From assembly GCA_009780185.1 (NCBI GenBank), contig WRAN01000015.1:1-64000 (forward strand): DNA of 64,000 nt. Direction: 5' to 3'. This document shows positions 9,285 through 20,200 of this stretch, one piece after another. The number at the start of each line of letters is the position of its first letter. Position 1 is the first letter of the stretch. Below the pieces are notes generated by a model. That model was given only the letters and a program-made list of their open reading frames with translations. It had not been told where the DNA came from and ran no database searches. Source of the DNA: Defluviitaleaceae bacterium. GTDB lineage: Bacteria > Bacillota > Clostridia > Lachnospirales > WQUN01. A program made the translations under genes and the position numbers.

Positions 9285-11099
9285 CTATCCTCTGTTAGCT
9301 CGTGAGCGCATAGTGGCATCCAGTATTTTTTTTCGTATGCGCAAATTAACCGGGGTTACCTCTAACAGTTCGTCTTTAGTTATAAATTCTAGGCACTGTT
9401 CTAGACTTAAAACCTCAGCAGGTACCAGACGCAGTGCTTCATCTGTCCCAGCGGCCCTTATATTTAACAGTTTTTTCTGCTTACATATATTAACTTCCAT
9501 ATCTCCGCTTCTGGCGTTTCGTCCAACCACCATCCCGGTATAAACTTGGGTACCAGGGGTTACAAACAAGCTACCGCGCTCCTGGGCATTGAACATCCCG
9601 TATGCTACTGCCTTTCCCGTTTCAAAGGAAATCAAAGAACCTTGTGGCCGCTCTGGTATATCTCCCTTATATGGTGCATATCCGTCGAATAAAGTATTCA
9701 TTATGCCATTACCTTTTGTGTCGGTTAGAAATTCGGACCTATATCCGATTAGTCCCCGGGCTGGAATGTTAAAATCCAAGCGTACATATCCGCCTTTATT
9801 GGTGGACATTTGCAATAGTTCACCTTTGCGGCTACCTAGTTTTTGTATTACAACTCCGGTGAAGTCATCAGGTACATCTATCGTAACAGCCTCCATAGGC
9901 TCGTGGCGCTGGCCGTCAACTTCCTTATATAGCACTGTGGGTTTAGAAACCTGAAACTCATACCCTTCCCTGCGCATGGTTTCAATAAGAATAGAAAGAT
10001 GCAGCTCCCCCCTACCAGAAACCTTGAATATATCTGTGCTTTCTGTGTCTTCTACCCGAAGGCTTACATCTGTGTTTAATTCCCTGTAAAGCCGTTCCCG
10101 TATCTGCCTGGATGTTAGGAATTTTCCTTCTTGGCCTGCAAAGGGGCTGTTGTTTACCATGAAGTTCATCGCCAGTGTTGGCTCTGATATTTTACTAAAT
10201 GGCAGTGGTGTCGGGTCATCTGTTCCGCACAGTGTGTCCCCAATCTTAATATCCGGGATGCCTGCAACAGCGACAATTGCACCTACAGAGGCCTCTTTTA
10301 CTTCTTCTTGGTCAAGGCCGCTAAACTCCGAAAGCTTTGATATTTTCACGGATTTACGCCGCTGGTCATCATGGATATTTACAATCATCAGTGGTGCAGT
10401 GGTACTAAGGGTTCCGTTAATAACCCTGCCAACCCCTATACGGCCAAGATAGCTTGAGTAGTCAATATTGTATATCAGTACCTGGGTTGGGGCATCAGGG
10501 TCGCCGACAGGTGCCGGTATATGCTCCAGCAGCGCATCAAACAGCGGCGCCATTCCAAGCCCTTCATCTGCCGCCCCATTAGCTGCCCAGCCTTTTTTTG
10601 CTGACGCGAAAATAAATGGAGAATCCAATTGCGCCTCTGACGCGTCCAGTTCCATAAACAACTCAAGAACCTCATCAACCACTTCGTCAGGGCGCGCTTC
10701 TGGTCGGTCAACCTTGTTTACACAACACACTACAGGCAAGTCTAAGTCCAGAGCATTTTTTAATACAAACTTAGTCTGGGGCATGGGGCCTTCAAAGGCA
10801 TCTACCACTAGTACTACCCCATCTACCATTTTGAGTACCCGCTCTACTTCCCCGCCAAAATCCGCGTGGCCAGGGGTATCAACGATATTTATTTTCGTAT
10901 CCTTATAAAAAACGGAGGTATTCTTCGCCAAGATGGTAATGCCCCGCTCCCGCTCTAAGTCTCCGGAGTCCATTACACGCTCTGCTACGGATTGGTTTTG
11001 CCTAAAAGCTCCGCTTTGCCATAGAAGTTGGTCTACTAAAGTAGTTTTTCCATGGTCAACATGGGCTATTATTGCTACATTGCGAATGTTTCGGTTCAT
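9285..11099 (-). CDS. typA: Ribosome-binding GTPase TypA/BipA
   Basis: A translational GTPase of 604 residues, the usual family length. TypA binds the ribosome near the EF-G site and helps 50S assembly, mostly under cold or other stress. The N-terminus starts with AHVDHGKTTL (G1), ERERGITI (switch I), DTPGHADFGGEVER (G3) and NKVD (G4). The EF-G-like domains follow, and the C-terminal TypA-specific domain contains SRKGELLQM and PARGLIGYRSEF. The start at 11099 has GCAGGAAAA upstream. It stands alone, between a terminator downstream of the giant surface gene and the convergent helicase gene. Confidence 0.97.
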   Translation of the reverse strand: MNRNIRNVAIIAHVDHGKTTLVDQLLWQSGAFRQNQSVAERVMDSGDLERERGITILAKNTSVFYKDTKINIVDTPGHADFGGEVERVLKMVDGVVLVVDAFEGPMPQTKFVLKNALDLDLPVVCCVNKVDRPEARPDEVVDEVLELFMELDASEAQLDSPFIFASAKKGWAANGAADEGLGMAPLFDALLEHIPAPVGDPDAPTQVLIYNIDYSSYLGRIGVGRVINGTLSTTAPLMIVNIHDDQRRKSVKISKLSEFSGLDQEEVKEASVGAIVAVAGIPDIKIGDTLCGTDDPTPLPFSKISEPTLAMNFMVNNSPFAGQEGKFLTSRQIRERLYRELNTDVSLRVEDTESTDIFKVSGRGELHLSILIETMRREGYEFQVSKPTVLYKEVDGQRHEPMEAVTIDVPDDFTGVVIQKLGSRKGELLQMSTNKGGYVRLDFNIPARGLIGYRSEFLTDTKGNGIMNTLFDGYAPYKGDIPERPQGSLISFETGKAVAYGMFNAQERGSLFVTPGTQVYTGMVVGRNARSGDMEVNICKQKKLLNIRAAGTDEALRLVPAEVLSLEQCLEFITKDELLEVTPVNLRIRKKILDATMRSRANRG

Positions 11100-11201
11100 T
11101 AATTTTCCTGCTTTCGGTTTAAGTTTATTGTGATTGGAATCTTTTTTCTCTGGCTATTCATTAGTCAGACCATCATTTTATAACAAATATCCTATTAACA
11201 C

Positions 11202-11250
11202 AAAAAAAGACCTGCTTACAGGAATTCTATTCCTGTAAGCAGGTCTTTTT
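11202..11250 (-). terminator. Terminator of the giant surface-protein gene
   Basis: A near-perfect stem (AAGACCTGCTTACAGGA with TCCTGTAAGCAGGTCTT) around a 7-base loop. It has A-runs on the plus strand that give a strong U-run for minus-strand transcripts. It sits 26 bases after the stop at 11276. Confidence 0.88.
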
Positions 11251-11275
11251 AGTCGATATCTTTTTTGTTACTAAG

Positions 11276-14200
11276 TTAATCTAACGTTCTTCTATTCATT
11301 ACAGGGGAAGCTTTACGGGCTTTCCTTTTGTGATTAAACACATAAACCATAACCCCCGCCCCTGCAATAAGAACAGCCCCAATACCAGCAAGAGCCATTG
11401 TACCGCTATGTGTATCCACAAATCCAGGGCCACCAGTCATAGGCAATATAAGTGGGAATATATAGTTAATGTCATAGTTATTAAGTGGATGAGACCCACC
11501 TGATATGGAACTCCAAGACCCAGGCAGTACAGCGGACGCATTGCTGGGTGACGGCTGCCAGCCAAATGCAGTATTGTGATTAAAGTAGGTGCCTGAGGCA
11601 ATGAGTGTAAGATTTCTATACGCCATATCCGGCCCAGAAGTGCGGGTTAATGGGTTGGTATATTCAAATATCTCTGTAAATATACCTCCACCCATATCCA
11701 AAGCTGAGTTATTTGTAATTGCCAAATTGTTGGTACCTGTTGCCATATACATATGCCCTGCTTCTGTTACGTATATACCGCCACCCAAAACTGCGTGGTT
11801 TCCGACAATGGATTTATCATCTGCACCTCTAAGATTGAAGTCAGCTATCATACCTACAAATACACCGCCACCAAGCTTAGCTTCATTGCCCTGATTAGTA
11901 CCGGTGCCACCAATTAGTCCACCGTACATATTTAATATGCTATTGACAACACTTACCCCACCGCCAGTGATAGCTTCGTTGCCCTGTATAGTGGCGTCTT
12001 CAATGGTGAGTTCGCTGTTCCAAAGATGTATGCCGCCGCCTTCGCCATTGCCTAAGTCATCGCTATCAAAGGCTTTGTTGCCGATAATATTACCGTCTTC
12101 TATTACAACAACACTTCCAGTTGCATCCCCGGCTATATGCAAACCACCTCCGTTGCCATCGAGGGCTTCGTTACCGGATATGGTTCCGCCAATCATAAGG
12201 AAGCTTGCATCTTGAATATTTATACCACCGCCGCTCCAATTAGCGGTATTGCCATGGATAACCCCTCCATGCATCGTAAAGGTACCGTCACCGTCTTGAA
12301 CTGTTCCATGTATGCTTACGCCGCCTCCTATGGCAAGGGGGCCACTGCCTATGGTTTGGTTGTGACTAATGTTTCCATTAAACATTTCAAATTCAGCGTT
12401 TAAGGTGAGGGAGACACCACCGCCGTTTCGTTCGTTAATGCTTTGATTGTGGCTGATTTCTCCAGCATGCATTTCAAATCTGGTTCCCTCATCTCGGATA
12501 AATACTCCGCCACCGCCGTGACCTTCTACGCTTCCTGTTGCTGTGTTACCTCTGATGGTGCCGTGAGTCAGGTTGGGATAGGTTCCGCCTTGTTCCATAT
12601 TAAGACGCGCACCTTCACCTACCCATATTCCTCCGCCATTAACAGCCCAGTTACCTTGTGGAATGTTATTATGGCCTATGGTACCGCCACGTAAGGTAAT
12701 GATACTAGTATTACTTACTGCTCTTATGGCGCCCCCTTGGGTTATTGGTTCATCATCGCTGTTATAACGATGGTTATAAATCTGACCGCCACCCATTATA
12801 AACTGAGTATTTTCTATCATAGATACAGCAGCACCACGATTACCTCGGTTGCTTAAAATTCTACCGCCATTCATCTCAAGTCGGGTATGCTGCGACATAA
12901 ACACACCACCGCCGTCGGTCATAGATGTATTACAGCAGATAGTAGTATTGTCAAAGATAAGGGTAGCGAGATTCATGCTGTTACCTCGCATAAATACGCC
13001 GCCGCCTCGATTAGCGGTATTTTCATCAATAACCCATGGGCCAATCAGATTAAGTGTACCATATGCAAGATAAATACCGCCGCCATCAGCTATAGCTGTA
13101 TTTTCCGCAATTGTTACAAGTTCACTACGTTGATCGGTTTCCCAACGCCCTACTGCCCAGTAAACACCGCCACCATCTCTGTCAGCTATATTTTCATTTA
13201 TATTGATAGGCGGAGTGCTAATTATAGTAGGGTCTGCCATTACAAATAAACCGCTTTCGGTAATAAAAACGCCGCCGCCATCACTATCAAAAGGCAGAAC
13301 TCCAGGGTTAGGAAAAGTAGGTATGTCAAAATAGCTTGGATCCAGATGAGTAACAGTAGAGTGATTATTAACAATACTACCGCCTCGCATCGTAAATGTT
13401 GCAGGAACTGTAGGGGTTGCAGAAGCTGCATGAGACATATGCACACCGCCTCCGGTGCGTGCAATATTGCCCTCAATAACACCGCCATGCATTGTAAAGT
13501 GACCGCTACAGCACACCATTACGCCACCGCCGCCGCCGTGGTGGTTACCTATTTCATTGGAGCCAACACCAACACCCGCGGTATTTCCGGTAATAAGGCC
13601 GCCATACATATTAAATATGCCTGACATAGTCCACATCCCGGCACCATGGGCTGCTCTGTTATTGATAATGGTTCCGCCAAACATATTTAGAGTAGCATTG
13701 GTTGCAAGGTGAGCTGTAGCTATACCACCGCCACCCCCGTTGGACCCATCTGCAATGTTTCCAGTGACGATAACACCATCAAACATATTTACAACGGATT
13801 GGCCGCCTATATGCACACCACCGCCAACACTGGCACGGTTATTGGTGATAATGGTACCAGAGTGCAAGTTAACGATTCCGGTACCGGTGGTATCAAAACC
13901 ACCGCGGGCTCCCGTTCCAGCGACATTGTTGGCATTACCATCTATGGTTATGGTACCGCTTCCTATGCCTCCGAGAGTTAGCTCGCCTCCGGTTCCTACA
14001 TTAAAATGTCTGGTTTGGGTTGCTTCTGTGGATATCCATGGCGGCATGTTTGGGGTATTTGGAGCCCCAGGGGCCGGCATACGTATCACAATATTCGCAT
14101 TATTAGCAACTTCAATTATAACCGACCTATTTATATTGATAGTCATAGATGTTGTGCCACCCAGTAGATGGGTGGTTGTTATTGTTCTACCCTGACCATA

Positions 14201-17200
14201 TGGGCAAGGATCGGTAATAATAAAATTATAAATCCCATTCTCAATACCAGGGGTTACACTACCAGCAGCACTTGATGGATGGATAACTATATGCCCAACC
14301 GTAGTGCTGTTAATCAAGCGGCTTAACCTAAACCAGTCGGCATCTGAGAAGAAGAAGTTAATATCTAAGTTGTTTAGAGGATGAGTAAAGCCACCAGAAC
14401 TTTGGGTAGCCGCAATATTTGTATTGGCAGCTGCATTGGAAGGAGGATGCGAACTACCGCCCCCGGCAGTATTACCACTAAAGACCGCGGCAGATGATAC
14501 TGTCAACTGAGGATAATGCATCCCTGCCGGCAATGGATTTTCATATATAAAAGCTGCAGTGAAAATACCACCGCCATTCCACGTAGCATGATTATCGGAT
14601 ATGGTGCCACTATGGAAATCCATACGACTTAACGCACCTGCAATCAAATGCACACCGCCACCATCAGAAGTTGCTATATTATTTCTGATACTGCCGCCAT
14701 TCATGGTTAGCAAAGCGCCATTGGCATTAAGATGAACACCTCCGCCATTTACCGCACGGCTATTATATATAGTACCTCCCTGAGCCAAGGTAAGAGATCC
14801 TGTAGCATTGCCAATAGTTATGCCGCCTCGGTTCCCATTGCGGGTTGCGGCATTACCGTCAAGGGTAAGATTGCCAGAGCCAGAACCGCCGCCTAGCGTA
14901 AGATTACCATTCGCACCTATGATAAAGTGTCGCCCGATATTTTCTGCTCCGTTGGGTGCGGCGGATGTGGTCATGGCAAACACAATATTGGCACCAGGAG
15001 CAGCTTCTATTATTACAGCTCTTTGTACATCAATTCTGTGTGGATCGGCAGCAGGTGCGCCCGTAATAGGAACGGTAGTGATTGTACTACCATCGCCAGG
15101 GTCTGAAATGATGAAATTATATGTTGTACCGTCTATACCAGACTGCGCCGAGGAGCCGGCAGGATGTATAACAATACGCTGCGGATTAGGTAGCACTGCT
15201 GTTCCAATCAAGGTATTAAGCCTTAACCAGTCACCGGGTAGGAAGTTAATATCCAAGTTGTTAAGTGGATGAGCAAACCCACCTGAACGCTGGGCAGTAA
15301 CGGCTATGACTGTATTTGATACAGCGTTTGTTGGGGGAGCGAATCCTCCGTTGCCTGCAGAGTTATTTGCAAAGATTGCCGCCTCTGCAATAATTAGCTG
15401 AGGATAGTGCATCCCTACAGGCAGTGGCGAACCATAGGTAAATGTTCCGGCAAAAACACCTCCACCGTCTCCGCCAGCCTGGTTATTGCTAATCGAGCCA
15501 CCATTGAAGGTGAAGTTACTGGTAGCGCCAGCAAGCAAGTGCACACCGCCACCATTGGCTGTAGCATTGTTGCCGGTAACGAAACCATTATTCATTGTAA
15601 ACCTAGCACCGTTTACTGTAAGGGAAACACCGCCACCATTGGTAGTAGCAAAGTTGTTTGTGATACTGCCACCAGTGACGATAAGCTGTGCTCCGTTTGC
15701 GCTTACTGCAACACCGCCGCCATTAGCGGCGCGGCTATTGGTTATAACACTACCTTGTACCAAGTTAAGAATACCGCTTGCGTTATTTATCGCTACACCA
15801 CCGCGGTTCCCAGTTAAGGTGCTGGCATTACCGTTAAGAGTGACAGTACCGGTACCTCCCCCAAGAGTGAGATCACCGCTTGCACCTACCGTGAAGTGCC
15901 GCCCTATATTGGCAGGTGTTGTTGCTGTCATTGCCAGTACAATATTGGTACCAGGTGCTGCCTCAATAATTACATCACGAAGTACTTCAATCCTATGAGG
16001 ATCGGCAGCAGGTGCACCCAAAATAGGAAGAGTGGTTATTGTGTTTCCATTTCCGGGAGAAATAATAAAATTGTAAATATTACCAGCTCCCAAACCAGGT
16101 GTCACAGCTGAACCGGCTGGGTGTATTACTATACGGTCAGGAGTTGGCAAGGGCTGACTCGCCACCAGATTGTTAAGCCTAATCCAGTCTCCCCCTCGGA
16201 AGTTAATATCTAAGTTATTAAGAGGATGCCAGAAATCACCAGAGCGCTGATTGGTTATAGCAATATCTGTACCGGTGACTGCATTGGCTGGCGGTTCAAA
16301 GCCTCCGCCTCCAGCGGTATTTCCTGTGAATATTGCAGCAGATTCAATACTTAACTGCTGATAATGTGTCCCCGGTGGCAAAGGATACCCATATGTGGGC
16401 ATTGAGGTAAATACTCCGCCACCGTCACCGGAAGCGTGGTTGTTGCTAATAATACCGCTTGTAAAGGTAAATTGACTAAGGTCACCAGTAGCTAAATGTA
16501 CCCCGCCTCCATTAGTGGTGGCAAAGTTGCGGTCGATGATACCGCCAGCTAAAGTTACATTAGCACCATTCCCTGCAAGAAGTACACCACCGCCGTTTGC
16601 GGCACGGTTATTCCATAATACAATCCCTGTTTGCAAAATAAGCTCTGCGTTAGCATTGACGGTTACGCCGCCGCGGGATTGGGTTAGAAGATGGGCATTG
16701 CCATCCAACGTTATTGTACCCGAACCAGAACCACCGCCTAAGGTCAACACCCCACCTGCATTTACAACAAAGTGCCTGCTTAGGGTTGTAGAAGTGGAAA
16801 GCCATGGGTTTATTCCCGGTGTATTAGCACCATGAGGCACAGGCATACGTATTACAATATCAGCGCCTGCAACCGCCTGAATAGTTACTGGGCGGCTAAC
16901 GATAATATTTTGATCCGTTGTGCCACCAGCGAGGTGAACAGTGGTAATTGTATGCCCATCACCAGGATCAGAAATAACTAAGTTATATGTTAGACCATCT
17001 AAACCGGGGGTTACAGAGGAACCTCTTGGATGCAAGACAATATTATCCGCGATAGTACCGGAAACTACACTGTGTAATAAGAACCAGTCGGCATCAATGC
17101 TGATAAAGTTAATATCTAAGTTGTTTAGCGGATGGGAAAATCCGCCGGAAACTTGGCTGGTAACTGCGATACTGGTAGCGTCCGCCGCATTGCCGGGCGG

Positions 17201-20200
17201 TGTATTGCCTCCGACACCTGCTGTGTTATTGATAAAAGCCGCTGCAGACGAAACTGTTAATTGAGGATACGCGCCAATCGGTAAGTAAACCGCGGATAAA
17301 AAGTTATTAGTAAAAATACCACCGCCGCTGTTTACGGCATGGTTGTTTTGGATAGTTCCTCCTTCAAAGGAGAAATGGCTGTCAACGCCTGTGGCCAAAT
17401 GTACTCCACCACCACCTGCCGCTGCACCTGTTCCGTTAGCGGTGTTTCCGGATATATTACCTCCGGTCATCGTGAAAATAGTACCATTCGCAGTAAGTGC
17501 TACACCACCGCCGCTGGTAGTTGCAATGTTGTTAGTAATGCTGCTGCCGGACAGCATGGTAAGTTCGGCTCCTGCTACTGTGAGAGATACACCCCCACCA
17601 GTGGCAATCCGGTTATTGGCTACAACGCTGTTGTTGGCCAAGATTAGAGAACCTGTTCCGGCATTTACAGTAATGCCTCCGCGGGTTCCTGCAATTGTAT
17701 CTGCAAAACCATCTATCGTGAGATTACCTGAAGTCGCTCCTCCCAATTGAAGCTCACCAGCTGCGCCTACGAAGAAATGCCGCCCAAGACTTGTGCTATT
17801 GTTTGGTGCTGTGGGTGCTGTCATAGCCAGCACGATGTTGGAACCTGGAGCCGCCTCAATGGTAACAGAGCGAATCACGTTGATTCTATGTGGATCCGCA
17901 GCCGGAGCGCCTACAATTGGTGTAGTTGTTATGCGATTAGGATTAGCTGTGTCTGTGATAACAAGGTTGTAGGTAATACCATCTGCAGCCATTCCAGGGG
18001 TTACGCCAGACGTAGCCGGATGTATAACGATACGATCTGGGTTTGGAAGTGGAGCATTACTTACTAAGGCATTAAGATAAGTCCAATCGCCGCCTCTAAA
18101 ATTTATATCAAGGTTGTTAAGAGGATGGCCAAATCCGCCTGAGCGGCTGGCAGTGACTGCAATTGCTGTATTAGTAACTGCATTGACAGGAGGAGAGAAC
18201 CCCCCAATATCAGAGATATTGCCAAAGAAGGAAGCACTGCTTGTAACTGTAAGGTTGGGGTAGTGCATCCCAGGTGGCAATGTGCTGCTTCCATAGGTAA
18301 ACTCAGCCGCAAAAACGCCGCCACCATCAACAGAAGCACGATTGTGTTCAATTGAACCACCATTGAAGGTAAAGTGAGTATTTACGCCAACTGCTACATG
18401 TACGCCACCGCCATTACCAACTGTGGTATTGCCAGTAATAACGCCGCCTGACATTGTAAATTGGGAGCCGTTGGTCACAAGAGCCACACCGCCTCCATTG
18501 GTACCAGCAATATTATTGGATATACGCCCGCCATTCATTGTAAACACGGCAGTAGCGTTATTAAGAGAAACGCCACCACCCGTTGCAATGCGGTTATTGG
18601 AAATAACACCACCTGCTTGCAATATCAGCTGCGCGCCGGCTCCTGCTACCCCTATACCGCCTCTGTTTTGAGTCAATAGATCTGCATTGCCATCAAGAAT
18701 AAGATTCCCGCTGCCAGCACCGCCGCCCAAGGTCAATATACCACCGGCATTGATTGTAAAGTGACGCTCCAGAGTTGTTCTTGTTGTAGCCCATGGAGCT
18801 TGTCCTGGTGTATTGGCTCCGTTTGGTATTGGCATACGTATAACTATATCAACACCTGAAACCGCCTCAATGGTAACCGGACGAGCCACAGCTATATTTT
18901 GTACTGTAGCACCACCGGTTAAGCCCATTGTGGCAATAGTATGACCATCACCTGGGTCAGTGATAATAAAGTGATATGTGTTACCATCCATCCCCGGTGT
19001 AACACCAGAACCTGTAGGATGTATAATAATCTGATCCGGATTGGGCTGAATAGTAGAAATAATCAAGCTGTTGAGTCGCGCCCAGTCACCTGGTATGAAG
19101 TTAATATCTAAATTATTAAGTGCATGGTCAAAATTGCCAGAGCGTTCAGCGGTTATTGCGATATTAGTATTGCCCACTGCATTAGTTGGCGGAGCAAATC
19201 CTCCATTACCCGCAGTGTTACCGCCAAAATTAGCAACACTTAAAACTGTAAGCTGAGGGAAATGTAAACCTGTGGGCAATATAGTCCCATAAGTAAAATC
19301 TGTAACAAAAATACCACCGGCATTGACATTGGCGTGGTTATTTTGAATAGAACCTGCATTGAAATAGAAACGGGTAAGGGCCCCAGTTGCTATATGCACA
19401 CCGCCACCGCTACCTGTCGTAGTATTGCCACTAATAATACCGCCATACATATTAAATCTGGAGCCATTGGTAACAAGAGCTACACCGCCACCATTGGTGG
19501 TTGCTAAGTTATTTGCAATACTACCTCCATGCATATTAAATACAGCGGTGGCACCATTAAGAGAAACTCCACCACCTGTTGCGATACGGTTATTGTATAC
19601 ATGACCTCCAGCTTGCAGTGCAAGTTCACCACCAGCATTTACCTGAACACCACCACGAGCTTGTGCCAGTAAGCCAGCGTTGCCGTCAAGAGTAATATTG
19701 CCGGAGCCTGAACCGCCGCCAATCGTCAAAAGCCCACCATTTGCAATAGTAAAATGTCTTTCTAGTGTTGTTCGTGTGGTTTCCCATGGGGCAATTGATG
19801 GAGTGTTGGGGCTTCCCGGGACAGGCATCCGCAATGAAATATTAGCACCAGGAGCTGCTTCAATGGTAACATGGCGAGATACAGTGATATTGTGTACCGT
19901 TGCCCCTCCAGCCAGTGGAAGTGTTGTGATTACACTTCCACTGCCTGGATCAGAAATTACAAAGTTATAAGTAATGCCGTCAGCAGCCATACCCGGCGTT
20001 ACACTGGCAGACGCCGGATGTATAACAATGCGCCCAGGATTCGGCTGGGTTGTGGTTAAAATCAAAGAATTAAGACGCAGCCAGTCTCCTGGCATAAAAT
20101 TTATATCCAAATTATTAAGAGCGTGAGCAAAACCGCCAGAACGCTGAGCCGTTATAGCGATATTGGTATTGGCTACCGCATTAGCAGGAGGGGTAAATCC

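Noticed and set aside
14090-20119. CRISPR array or satellite DNA
   Set aside because: The repeats are about 900-1000 bases, in frame and protein-coding.
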